Origin: Bacillota bacterium
GTDB taxonomy: Bacteria > Bacillota > Clostridia > Clostridiales > Clostridiaceae
Assembly (NCBI GenBank): GCA_023440105.1
Contig: JAEXSY010000154.1
Location: forward strand, 1-14,199
Direction of reading: 5' to 3'
Length of the DNA stretch: 14,199 nucleotides
Position 1 is the stretch's first letter. Each line of letters opens with the position of its first letter. Positions 5,554-13,352 of the stretch are shown piece after piece. The translations under genes and the position numbers were made by a program. A model generated the notes under the pieces. That model ran no database searches, was not told the origin of the DNA, and worked only from the letters and a program-made list of their open reading frames with translations.

Positions 5554-7929
5554 ATGTCAGAAAGAGAAGTATCAATTTCTGTTAGAAATTTAATAGAATT
5601 TATCCTCAGAGAAGGAAGCTTAGACAGCGGCTTTATGACAAGCAGCAGGGCTGTAGAGGGCACTAGAGCACATCAGAAGCTGCAGAAGCTAAATGAAAAG
5701 GAGTTTCCTAAGTATCAGTCTGAGGTTTATATAAAGATGAGAGTCCCTTACAAGGAGCTTAACCTTCTGGTGGAAGGGAGAATAGATGGAGTAATAGATC
5801 AAGATGGAAAGAAGATAATAGAAGAGATCAAGAGTACCACCAGAGATTTATCCCTTATAGAGGAGGATTATAATAAGCTTCATTGGGCTCAGGCTAAGTG
5901 TTATGCCTACATGTACAGCGAAGAAATGGGACTTACGGAGATTTCTGTAATGCTTAGATATTTTTCCTTGGCTACAGAGGAGGTAAAGAGCTTCACTAAA
6001 GAGTTTACAAAAGAAGAGCTCCATGACTTCTTCTATGATATATTAGATAAATATTATCTGTGGGCGGAAAATACCCTTAAATGGGAGCAGGAGAGGGATA
6101 GTTCCATAGCAAAAGTATCCTTTCCTTTTCCTTATTACAGAAAAGGGCAGAGGGAGCTGGCAGTAGCCTCCTATGGAACCATAAAGGAAGGAAAGAGGCT
6201 TTTTGTTCAGGCACCCACAGGGATAGGGAAAACCATATCCACAATATTTCCCTCTGTTAAGGCCTTAGGTGAGGGAAGAGCTTCTAAGATCTTTTATCTC
6301 ACGGCAAAGACTATAACCAGAAGCGTAGCAGAGGAAGCTTTTCAAAGACTTAAGGGTGAAGGCTTAAAACTAAAGGTACTTACCCTTACGGCAAAGGATA
6401 AAATATGCTTCTGCGCAGGGGAAGCCTCCTGTACCCCGGAGGAATGTCCCTATGCTCATGGTCATTTTGATAGGGTTAATGAGGCTCTCTTTGAGATAAT
6501 CACTAAGGAAGATAATTTTACCCGGGAAATAATCGAGGAATATGCACAGAAGTACAGGGTCTGCCCCTTTGAGTTTTCTTTAGATTTATCCTTATGGGCT
6601 GACTCTATTATCTGCGACTATAATTATGCTTTTGACCCTAGGGTGTATTTAAAAAGATTCTTTGATAACCCTTCCCGTGAGTCCTATGTATTTTTAATCG
6701 ATGAGGCTCATAATCTAGTGGATAGAGCTAGAGAAATGTATTCTGCAGAGCTTATAAAAAGCGATTTTTTAAAGCTTAAAAAGCTTATGAAGGGTAAGGC
6801 TCCGAATCTTTATAAGGCCTTAGGTGAGGTGAATTCTGAATTTATTGCTCTCCGCCATCTCTGTGAGGACTTGGGAGAGGCTTTTCTTGTAAGAGAGGAG
6901 GAGCCTAAGGATATCTATAAACCCCTGAGGATTTTTCAGAGAGAAGCGGAGGAATACCTTGCCAAGAGTCCTGGAACAGAAGGCTATGAGGAGCTTCTGG
7001 ATTTATTCTTTAAGGTGAATAGCTTTTTGAATATATCAGAGCTATATGATTCCCATTATGTGAGCTACATAGACCTTTCTGATAGAGAGGTTAGACTTAA
7101 GCTCTTCTGCATGGATCCCTCTCACAATCTGAAGCAGGCCATGAAGAGAGCTAAGGGAGAGATTATATTTTCCGCAACCTTGACCCCTATAGATTATTTT
7201 CAGGATATCTTGGGAGGAGACAATCAGGAGGATTATAGGATGAAGCTGCCCTCACCTTTTCCTGAAGAAAATATCCATGTGTCTGTTGCTCCCATATCCA
7301 CTAGATATAAAAATAGAGAGCAGACCTACGAAGCAGTTTTAAACTACATATATACTTTTGTTACAGTAAAAAAGGGGAATTACCTTATATTCTTCCCTTC
7401 TTATGCTTATCTAAAGGAAATCCACAGGCGTTTCTCCGAGAGGTTTAATGATATTCCTCTTATAGTTCAGCAGGAGGATATGAAGGAGGAGGAAAGAGAG
7501 GTATTCCTCGGATCCTTTAGAGAGGATAACCAAGATACCCTTGTGGGCTTCTGTGTTTTAGGAGGAATCTTCTCTGAGGGTATAGATTTAACAGGGGATA
7601 GGCTTATTGGAGCAGTGGTAGTAGGAGTTGGGCTTCCCAGGCTGAATCCTGAGAGAGATATACTGAGAGATTATTTCCAGAGAGAAAAGGGTAAAGGCTA
7701 TGAATTCGCCTATATGTACCCAGGAATGAATAAGGTGCTCCAGGGAGTAGGGAGAATCATACGAACTGAAAGGGATAGGGGAGCAGCTCTTCTCATCGAT
7801 GACAGGTACATGCAGAATGGGTATGAAAAGCTCATGCCACAGGAGTGGTGCCCTTATAAAGTGATAAGGAGCTCTAAAGAGCTTAAGGAGGAATTGAAAG
7901 CCTTCTGGCTACAAGAGGAACTCCTATAA
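5554..7929 (+). CDS. RecB/Cas4-like nuclease fused to XPD/DinG-type iron-sulfur DNA helicase
   Basis: A 791-aa cytoplasmic DNA repair-type enzyme. Residues 1-180 have the motif set of RecB/Cas4-family PD-(D/E)xK nucleases: His40, Asp78 in GRIDG, Glu91-x-Lys93 (EIK), and Gln113/Tyr117 in the QAKCY motif, so the nuclease looks intact. The helicase has Walker A APTGIGKT (220-227), DEAH box 383-386, SAT (540-542) and QGVGRIIR (730-737). Four cysteines between motifs Ia and II, Cys285, Cys293, Cys298 and Cys337 in VCPFE, match the [4Fe-4S] ligand pattern of XPD/DinG 5'-3' helicases; Cys287 is an extra. Start: ATG with GAGGTAGG at 5542-5549. It appears monocistronic; no LexA-type box was recognised upstream. 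The exact role (repair, recombination or phage defence) cannot be told from sequence. Confidence 0.9.
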   Translation: MSEREVSISVRNLIEFILREGSLDSGFMTSSRAVEGTRAHQKLQKLNEKEFPKYQSEVYIKMRVPYKELNLLVEGRIDGVIDQDGKKIIEEIKSTTRDLSLIEEDYNKLHWAQAKCYAYMYSEEMGLTEISVMLRYFSLATEEVKSFTKEFTKEELHDFFYDILDKYYLWAENTLKWEQERDSSIAKVSFPFPYYRKGQRELAVASYGTIKEGKRLFVQAPTGIGKTISTIFPSVKALGEGRASKIFYLTAKTITRSVAEEAFQRLKGEGLKLKVLTLTAKDKICFCAGEASCTPEECPYAHGHFDRVNEALFEIITKEDNFTREIIEEYAQKYRVCPFEFSLDLSLWADSIICDYNYAFDPRVYLKRFFDNPSRESYVFLIDEAHNLVDRAREMYSAELIKSDFLKLKKLMKGKAPNLYKALGEVNSEFIALRHLCEDLGEAFLVREEEPKDIYKPLRIFQREAEEYLAKSPGTEGYEELLDLFFKVNSFLNISELYDSHYVSYIDLSDREVRLKLFCMDPSHNLKQAMKRAKGEIIFSATLTPIDYFQDILGGDNQEDYRMKLPSPFPEENIHVSVAPISTRYKNREQTYEAVLNYIYTFVTVKKGNYLIFFPSYAYLKEIHRRFSERFNDIPLIVQQEDMKEEEREVFLGSFREDNQDTLVGFCVLGGIFSEGIDLTGDRLIGAVVVGVGLPRLNPERDILRDYFQREKGKGYEFAYMYPGMNKVLQGVGRIIRTERDRGAALLIDDRYMQNGYEKLMPQEWCPYKVIRSSKELKEELKAFWLQEELL

Positions 7930-7959
7930 ATCCGTATACAGATTTATAGGAGTTTTTTT
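7919..7959 (+). terminator. Terminator overlapping the helicase stop codon
   Basis: The 14-bp perfect arms AACTCCTATAAATC (7919-7932) and GATTTATAGGAGTT (7941-7954) flank an 8-nt loop and are followed by a T run to 7959. The TAA stop (7927-7929) lies inside the left arm. The T-poor opposite side makes it a weak terminator for the convergent gene. Confidence 0.92.
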
Positions 7960-7960
7960 C

Positions 7961-8512
7961 TTACGCAGCTTCTTTAGCTTTATTTAACTCGCTTATTAAT
8001 TTCTCTCTCTCTGCTGAGCTTTTGAAGTACTTGTCTGGGATTACTATAGCTGCACCATTTTCAAGGGTTATGCATAGATGGTCATTGTAATCAAAATACT
8101 GCTCTACATAAGAAAGAGGATAGGACTTATATTTGTTTCCGCTTCCTATGGTCAGCTTTCCACCGGAGACCACAAAGAGCAATTCCTTATTAAAGCTATC
8201 TACAGCGTTAGCCATTCTGGCTTTCATCTTCTTTTTGCTCCTTTTTTTATAGTAAACTCTAAAATAGGTCAGACTTAAGATCATCAGTAGGATAGAAACG
8301 GATAATAAAGCACCTATAAAAAAGCTTGTCTGACCCTTTTCTTTAAGAGCTAAAAAGCTGTCTAAGAAAAATAAGGAGCAAATAAGAAATATAAAAGCTA
8401 AGAGATAGCTTTTTCGGGATAGTGACCTTTTATAACGGTCGCTCCTGGTGATTGTGTATATAAAGCAATCTACGCAATCCTCCAGATTATTTCTATATTT
8501 TATTTGCATCAT
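7961..8512 (-). CDS. YcxB-like membrane protein
   Basis: A roughly 183-aa protein with the YcxB-family layout: a short N-terminal segment containing ITRSDRYKRSLSRKSYLLAF, two membrane helices at about 36-56 and 64-84, and a soluble basic-to-mixed C-terminal domain with the recurring YPLSYVEQYFDYNDHLCITL and AIVIPDKYF pattern, a small PH-like fold in this family. The function is unknown. Start choice: a GTG at 8524 overlaps the AAAGGTGG ribosome binding site, which is better placed for the ATG at 8512, or the next codon ATG at 8509. It stops 2 bp from the helicase terminator and is convergent with that gene. No partner gene is adjacent. Confidence 0.75.
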   Translation of the reverse strand: MMQIKYRNNLEDCVDCFIYTITRSDRYKRSLSRKSYLLAFIFLICSLFFLDSFLALKEKGQTSFFIGALLSVSILLMILSLTYFRVYYKKRSKKKMKARMANAVDSFNKELLFVVSGGKLTIGSGNKYKSYPLSYVEQYFDYNDHLCITLENGAAIVIPDKYFKSSAEREKLISELNKAKEAA

Positions 8513-8633
8513 AATTATCGCCACCTTTAGTTATTTAATATATCATTAGTTTATATCTACGATAGAATTCACCTTAATCTCATAGTACATTTCCCTTCAA
8601 AACTGATTTATAATAAAAATATAAACAGTGTGC

Positions 8634-8640
8634 AAGGAGG
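8634..8640 (+). promoter_or_regulatory. Ribosome binding site fixing the cupin start
   Basis: AAGGAGG lies 10 nt before the ATG at 8651. The frame can be extended to a GTG at 8630, but that codon lies upstream of the site and has none of its own. Confidence 0.75.
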
Positions 8641-8650
8641 AAATAGTTAT

Positions 8651-9022
8651 ATGAGAAAATACGCAGTAGGTGAAGTGGTAATAAAGCCCTGGGGCTATGA
8701 AAAATGGATTTCCTGCAACGAGCATTATGTAGTTAGGGAGCTCCTGATTAAAAAGGACCATGCTGTTAGCCTTCAATATCATGAAAAGAAGATAGAAACC
8801 TTATATGTGTTAGAAGGAAGAGCTATCTATACCCTTCAAAGACCCGGAGAAGACAAAACTGAACGAATAATTGGTGCAGGGGAGATATTAAATCAGTTTC
8901 CCTATGAAATCCACAGGCAGAGAGCACTGGAGGATTTTCGCTTTATTGAGGTATCCACCCCGGAGCTTGAAGATATCGTAAGGCTTGAGGATGACTATGG
9001 AAGAGGTAGTTATACCTTATAG
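8651..9022 (+). CDS. Cupin protein related to phosphomannose isomerase type II domains
   Basis: A 123-aa single-domain cupin. The PWGYEKWI opening (13-20), ELLIKKDHAVSLQYHEKK (30-47) and ETLYVLEGRAIYTL (49-62) are very close to the C-terminal mannose-6-phosphate isomerase domain of bifunctional GDP-mannose enzymes. Likely metal ligands are His44, Glu49 and His88 (in PYEIHR). The usual second His of motif 1 is Glu45 or another residue, so metal binding may be altered. It may isomerise or bind a sugar phosphate or nucleotide sugar; the substrate cannot be told. A perfect -10-like TATAAT (8609-8614) lies upstream with no clear -35. It is convergent with the SIS gene, with only 19 bp between stop codons and no terminator visible. 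Confidence 0.75.
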   Translation: MRKYAVGEVVIKPWGYEKWISCNEHYVVRELLIKKDHAVSLQYHEKKIETLYVLEGRAIYTLQRPGEDKTERIIGAGEILNQFPYEIHRQRALEDFRFIEVSTPELEDIVRLEDDYGRGSYTL

Positions 9023-9041
9023 AAGATCACTGCATCTCTCC

Positions 9042-10058
9042 TCATAGCTTCGTCACTACATAATCATTTATATTAGTGTATCTTGGCAGCTTGTAATTTA
9101 TATGAAATTTAACTGCAAGGGAATAAGATACTAATTGAAGCAGAGCTAGGTTTACAAAGATATTATATTTACTATCGGGAGCGGAGCTTGTGATATCACA
9201 GTCCTTGCTCGATACAATGTAAACTTGCTTTGCTATTTTTTCTTCCATCATAAATTTCTTGATACCCTTTCCTAGCTCTCTTGAATAATCATCAAAGGCA
9301 AGTATTATAAGAATGTCCTTCTGATCTACACCCATTTCAAAGCCATGGAGAAATTCCTCTAGCTCTTTGTAGCTAGTTTTTAAGTAAGAGCACTCCACCA
9401 CCTTCATGGCAAATTCTCGTGTAACAGAATAGTTGTTTCCTGAGGCTAGAATCCATAGATGGTCATCTTGTTGAATATTATCTATCAAAGGCTTTATTTC
9501 TGACTCTAGCTCCCTAGTGTAGCTATTTAGCCTGCCTATAATTTCTTTAAGCTCCTGAAGCTCCTTATCAAAGGTTTCCTTGTCTATATAACCATTTCTC
9601 AAGGAATAATTCATTATGAATAGTAAAAGATTTAGTACCGTAGCGCTGACTCCCTTAGACTTAGCGTTAGTATTTTCCTCTCCACAGCCTATATTGATGT
9701 GATAGTCTGCTTCCTTGGCTATTATCCCCTGATCATTAGCTGTAAGTCCAAGAGTGATGCAGCTTCCTTTTGCTCTTCTTAAGGCCTTTACCACCAGGGC
9801 TGAATTTCCTACCTGAGAGATAAAAATAACCAAATCATCCCTATAAAATTTATCCTGAGTAGAAATAAACTCCACAGGGTGCATTACCGTTATTGCCAGT
9901 CCGTAATTTGCTGCAAAAGGCTCTACTATTTTTCCAGCATTAAAGGAGGAGCCGCAGCCCACAATAAACAGTCTTTTAAAAGCTTCTTTAAAGTTAAACT
10001 GAAAATTATTGAGTATACCAGTTAATACTTCTTCTTCTGAGTAGATGTAATTGTACAT
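9042..10058 (-). CDS. Two-SIS-domain sugar-phosphate isomerase/deaminase, GlmS-like without glutaminase
   Basis: A 338-aa cytoplasmic protein with tandem SIS folds. The first has the phosphosugar-binding loop GCGSS (34-38) and ISQVGNS (80-86). The second contains SGNNYSVTREFAMKVVE and ELEEFLHGFE (232-241), matching the Glu/His region of GlmS, AgaS and FrlB relatives. The N-terminal amidotransferase of GlmS is absent. Probable activity is isomerisation, deamination or deglycation of an amino-sugar phosphate. In the first motif Val83 replaces the Ser of the usual SQSG, so phosphate contacts may differ. The ATG has AGGGGGAT upstream (10072-10065). It stands alone about 1.1 kb from a PTS operon that carries another SIS gene, and may serve the same pathway; that is inference. 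Confidence 0.8.
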   Translation of the reverse strand: MYNYIYSEEEVLTGILNNFQFNFKEAFKRLFIVGCGSSFNAGKIVEPFAANYGLAITVMHPVEFISTQDKFYRDDLVIFISQVGNSALVVKALRRAKGSCITLGLTANDQGIIAKEADYHINIGCGEENTNAKSKGVSATVLNLLLFIMNYSLRNGYIDKETFDKELQELKEIIGRLNSYTRELESEIKPLIDNIQQDDHLWILASGNNYSVTREFAMKVVECSYLKTSYKELEEFLHGFEMGVDQKDILIILAFDDYSRELGKGIKKFMMEEKIAKQVYIVSSKDCDITSSAPDSKYNIFVNLALLQLVSYSLAVKFHINYKLPRYTNINDYVVTKL

Positions 10059-10217
10059 AGACTCATCCCCCTAAATTGATTAAATATTCTATACACTATT
10101 ATATTAACATATTATATCGACAAAAAAAGTTATATTTTTTATTATTATGAACTAAATTTACTGAATAAGTTTATATTAGGGGTAAAAAATGAGTTTCTTG
10201 TTCATTTTTGTAAAGAC

Positions 10218-10246
10218 TTGATAATTATTTTTTCCTGTATGATAAT
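10218..10246 (+). promoter_or_regulatory. Sigma-A promoter of the flavodoxin-like gene
   Basis: A -35 TTGATA (10218-10223), a 17-nt spacer and a -10 GATAAT (10241-10246). Start near 10253 would give a short leader of about 19 nt containing the GGAGGTG site. Confidence 0.65.
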
Positions 10247-10271
10247 AATAAAAAAGTGGAGGTGTTTAAAA

Positions 10272-10787
10272 ATGATAAAAATTGTCGTAATTTTGATTAT
10301 ACTTGCAGTGTTGTTGTATCTAAAATCCTACTCTGATTTTAATAATAAGCCTCAGAAATGTAGAGAGATTATTTTGGGAGAAGGGAATGGAAAAAAAGCT
10401 CTGCTTTTATATCATGGCTCTAAGCATAAGACCACGGAAGAGGCAGCCTCAACAATAGGAAAGGAGCTTGTGGCCTTAGGATATAGGGTAACCATAAATA
10501 CCCCTTGTAAGGAGCTTAACTATGACCCCATGGACTTTGATTTGCTTATCTTTGGCTCCCCTGCTTACTTGGGTAGACCTTCCCAGGCTCTCATAGAATA
10601 CTTGAAAGATAACCTCTTTGTACAGAAGAAAGTGCTAATTTTTGTAACGGGTCTAACTCCAGAGGATACAAGAGAAATAGAAGAGATAAAAGAAGCAATT
10701 CCTAAGGGGAATGATGTTCAAGGGATAAAAGTCTATAAGAATAGTGATGATAAGCTAAAGAGCTTTATAAGAAAAAGTATAAAGTAA
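10272..10787 (+). CDS. Membrane-anchored flavodoxin-like protein
   Basis: A 171-aa protein with one N-terminal membrane helix (about 3-17) followed by a flavodoxin-like alpha/beta domain. ALLLYHGSKHKTTEEAA (about 43-59) is in the place of the flavodoxin phosphate-binding loop, DFDLLIFGSPAYLGRPS (about 88-104) corresponds to the conserved GSP segment, and KKVLIFVTGL to a following core strand. Compared with typical flavodoxins (about 140-150 aa) it is shortened after this point. It probably binds FMN and transfers electrons at the membrane, but FMN binding is unproven. Start: the frame extends upstream to 10218, but GGAGGTG (10258-10264) is 7 nt before the ATG at 10272, and the predicted transcription start excludes the longer version. 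It is divergent from the SIS gene. Confidence 0.72.
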   Translation: MIKIVVILIILAVLLYLKSYSDFNNKPQKCREIILGEGNGKKALLLYHGSKHKTTEEAASTIGKELVALGYRVTINTPCKELNYDPMDFDLLIFGSPAYLGRPSQALIEYLKDNLFVQKKVLIFVTGLTPEDTREIEEIKEAIPKGNDVQGIKVYKNSDDKLKSFIRKSIK

Positions 10788-11149
10788 AGTATAGATTTCC
10801 TTGAAACTAAGATTGATTAATTATATTAAATATTCACAATTTTAGACAAAATTCGAACTTTTATATTGACTTCTATATCATAAAGAAATAAAATAAATTT
10901 AAGATAACTTTTGTGATATTTAGGTTTAGTTATTGTATTTTTACATAAATAAACGAACAAATAGGGTTAGAATAGGTTTTATTTTGAATTTTATTTGTTT
11001 ATTTAACTACTTTATCTATGAATATTAACATTTGTTATCATAAGCTTTATAGTTATTATAATAATTATATATTTCATAAATCGACATCCAAGTGATTTCT
11101 TTTAAGTAATTTTTAAAGTAAATTCTAATTGAAATTAAGAGGTGGAGAT
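10788..11149 (+). promoter_or_regulatory. AT-rich upstream region of the deoR-PTS operon
   Basis: There is no gene in these 362 bp. Two possible sigma-A promoters face the operon: TTGACT-17-TAAAAT at 10866-10894 and TTATCA-16-TATAAT at 11035-11062. An imperfect inverted repeat, TAAATAAACgaaCAAATA at 10946-10963 and TATTTGTTTATTTA at 10992-11005, lies between them and could be an operator. TAGGTTTAG-like direct repeats occur at 10921, 10962 and 10973. An ATCGACA (6 of 7 to a Spo0A box) lies near 11080. No catabolite-repression (cre) site was recognised. Confidence 0.45.
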
Positions 11150-11911
11150 ATGCTTACTAAAAGGAGGCAGGATATTTTAGATATTCTTCAAAAAGAAGGA
11201 ATGGTGGAAACTTCAGAGCTCAGTAAACGATTTAATGTTTCCTTTATGACCATAAGAAGGGATTTGCTCTTCTTTGAGAAACAAGGAATTATTAACACTA
11301 CTCATGGAGGCGCCGTTCTTATCAAAGGTTCTACCATAGAGGCTACACTGGATTTAAAGCAATCTCAGATGATTGAGGAAAAAAAGGCTATAGGGAGAGC
11401 TGCAGCGAAGCTCATTGAGGATGGTATGGCTGTATTTATAGATTGTGGAAGCACTACCAAGGAAGTGGCTGTAGCCTTAAAGGACATGAAGAATCTTACA
11501 GTGGTGACTAATTCCCTTTTGGTTGCTAATACACTGTCCTACTATAAGAGCATAAAGCTAATAATGGCTCCAGGTCTTTTTAGAATCAAGTCCATGGGTT
11601 TCTATGGTATATCCACTGCAAATTTTATAAAAAAGCTTAGAGTGGATATGGCATTTATCGGTACAGAGGGGATAGATCTAATCAGAGGAGCTACAGTACC
11701 AGATATTCAGGACTGTGACTTAAAAAGAGAAATAATAAGCTGTTCTGAGAAAGCAGTTCTCCTCGCTGACCATAATAAGATTAGCAAGCAATACTTTTCC
11801 TCCTTTGCTGAGGTGAAGGACCTAGATATATTTGTAACTTCAGATAAAGCTCCAAAGGATTTTATAAATTCTTTAGAAGAGCTAGGGGTTGATGTAATTT
11901 ATGGAAAATAA
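11150..11911 (+). CDS. DeoR-family sugar-operon repressor
   Basis: A 253-aa regulator. The N-terminal winged helix-turn-helix (about 1-58) has the family signature KRRQDILDILQKEG, SFMTIRRDL and THGGAV. The C-terminal sugar-phosphate-sensing domain has DCGSTT (98-103), TNSL, and the later FIGTEGID and DHNKISKQYF segments. Such proteins repress neighbouring sugar genes until a phosphorylated intermediate binds. The frame extends to a TTG at 11129, but AGAGGTGG (11138-11145) fits the ATG at 11150. It is the first gene of a run with PTS IIC 50 bp downstream and no terminator, so it probably controls its own operon. Confidence 0.9.
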   Translation: MLTKRRQDILDILQKEGMVETSELSKRFNVSFMTIRRDLLFFEKQGIINTTHGGAVLIKGSTIEATLDLKQSQMIEEKKAIGRAAAKLIEDGMAVFIDCGSTTKEVAVALKDMKNLTVVTNSLLVANTLSYYKSIKLIMAPGLFRIKSMGFYGISTANFIKKLRVDMAFIGTEGIDLIRGATVPDIQDCDLKREIISCSEKAVLLADHNKISKQYFSSFAEVKDLDIFVTSDKAPKDFINSLEELGVDVIYGK

Positions 11912-11961
11912 CTCCTGTATAATAGCAGGATTTATTTTAATAAAAAAGAGGAGTGAAATAT

Positions 11962-13248
11962 ATGGAAAAAAAGACAGGTGGCTTTTTAGGAGCTATGGAA
12001 TCTGTAGGTGTATGGATTGAAAAACATCTTGCGCCAGCTCTGGTTAAGTTTGGTAATCAGAGGCATATGACTGCGATTAGATCTGGACTTATTAGAATTA
12101 TACCGTTAATTATTGTCGGATCCTTTCCTTTAATTTTTACCAGCATGCCCTTTGAGAGCATAGCTAAATATATCGCACCTTATAACGATGCTCTTAATAC
12201 ACTTAATAGTATGACCATGGGCTTTATGAGTCTATTTTTAGCTATCAGCATTGGAGCTGAGATGGCAAGAGCCTATAAGCTTGAGGTTACTACTGTAAGT
12301 ATTGTTACTTTAGCCTGCTTCTTAGTTGTTGTTGCACCAGTAGATTTAGCTAATGGTACTATATCTACCGGTAACCTGGGTGCAAAGGGAATGTTTAGTG
12401 TATTCTTAGTAGCTATCATCGTTGCAGAGGTCATGAGATTCTGCAGAGATAAGAACATAACTATTAAAATGCCTAAGCAGGTTCCGGAAAATATATCCGC
12501 AAGCTTTGCAGCTTTAATTCCTATGACAATTTTACTTGTAATCTTCTGGCTGATTAGTGTAGTGCTTAAGTTTAACTTAAATGATCTTTTAGCCAGCATT
12601 ATCAATCCATTATTGGCAGTTTCAGATACCTGGTATGCAGTATTTATCTGTGGTCTTATCCTTGCAGCTCTTTGGTTTGTTGGTATCCACGGTGGTTCCT
12701 TTACTGTATGGGGAGTTTTATATCCCTTCCTGGTAGCTAACCTTGCAGCTAATGCTGAAGCTTTTGCTAATAATGAGCCTATGACTCATATTTTCACAGA
12801 GCCCTTTGTATTTAACTGGGTAATGGTAGGTGGAGTTGGTATGACACTTCCATTAGTATTTTTCTATTGGAACTCCAAGTCCGTAAGACTTAAAGAGGTT
12901 GCAAGAGTTGAGCTTGCTCCTGGGTTATTCAACATTAATGAACCTATAATGTTTGGTGTTCCTGTAGTACTTAACCCAATATTATTAATCCCATTTGTAA
13001 CTACTACTTTATTTGGTTCTATGTATGGCTACATAATTACCAAGCTTGGTTTAGTTACCACAACATTTGTACAAACCCCTTGGTCTATACCTCCTTTTGT
13101 AGGACCATACCTATCCACCGGCGGTGACTGGAGAGCTGTTATTGCTCAGGCAATACTACTTGTAATTGTAGCTATTATATGGTACCCATTTGCAAAGCTT
13201 TGGGAAAAGAGATGTATAGAAGAAGAAACAGGAGGAGTTTCAGCATAA
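11962..13248 (+). CDS. PTS lactose/cellobiose-family transporter subunit IIC
   Basis: The 428-aa membrane permease of a phosphotransferase system, carrying a sugar across the membrane while IIB phosphorylates it. The family signature is clear: N-terminal RHMTAIRSGLIRIIPLIIVGSFPL, the GIHGG motif (241-245, His243), and GLFNINEPIMFGVPVVLNP (about 321-339, with Glu327), the lactose/cellobiose IIC substrate-site segment. About eight to ten hydrophobic helices are seen, and length is normal (about 430). Start: AGAGGAG (11947-11953) precedes the ATG at 11962; the upstream in-frame GTG overlaps that site. The sugar cannot be deduced; this family takes cellobiose, chitobiose, lactose and related beta-linked disaccharides and sometimes amino sugars. 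The IIB gene follows after a 104-bp gap. Confidence 0.93.
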   Translation: MEKKTGGFLGAMESVGVWIEKHLAPALVKFGNQRHMTAIRSGLIRIIPLIIVGSFPLIFTSMPFESIAKYIAPYNDALNTLNSMTMGFMSLFLAISIGAEMARAYKLEVTTVSIVTLACFLVVVAPVDLANGTISTGNLGAKGMFSVFLVAIIVAEVMRFCRDKNITIKMPKQVPENISASFAALIPMTILLVIFWLISVVLKFNLNDLLASIINPLLAVSDTWYAVFICGLILAALWFVGIHGGSFTVWGVLYPFLVANLAANAEAFANNEPMTHIFTEPFVFNWVMVGGVGMTLPLVFFYWNSKSVRLKEVARVELAPGLFNINEPIMFGVPVVLNPILLIPFVTTTLFGSMYGYIITKLGLVTTTFVQTPWSIPPFVGPYLSTGGDWRAVIAQAILLVIVAIIWYPFAKLWEKRCIEEETGGVSA

Positions 13249-13268
13249 TACAATATTAACTAGTTTAT

Positions 13269-13313
13269 TTAGATGCTTGTGTAAGTTTTATTAAAATTTG
13301 TGCAAGCATCTAA
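13269..13313 (+). other. Long stem-loop between PTS IIC and IIB
   Basis: The arms TTAGATGCTTG (13269-13279) and CAAGCATCTAA (13303-13313) are a perfect 11-bp inverted repeat. As RNA the intervening bases also pair with A-U and G-U pairs, so nearly the whole 45 nt can fold into one rod with a tiny loop. No T run follows, so it is not a simple terminator. RNA processing, 3'-end protection of the IIC message, or partial attenuation are possible. Confidence 0.7.
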
Positions 13314-13352
13314 CTGAATTTATAGAATCCTAAATAGAAAGGAGATATTAAT

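Noticed and set aside
8078..8278. Forward 66-codon open frame within the YcxB-like gene, and the reverse frame at 8597-8782 over the cupin start
   Set aside because: Both overlap better-supported genes in other frames and lack ribosome binding sites.
10185..10209. Hairpin AAAAATGA/TCATTTTT between the divergent SIS and flavodoxin genes
   Set aside because: It is a weak A/T stem in a divergent gap where no transcript needs to end; most likely chance.
12273..12605. Reverse-strand 110-codon open frame inside the PTS IIC gene
   Set aside because: It is a shadow of a membrane-protein gene in the opposite frame; the forward frame has the family motifs.
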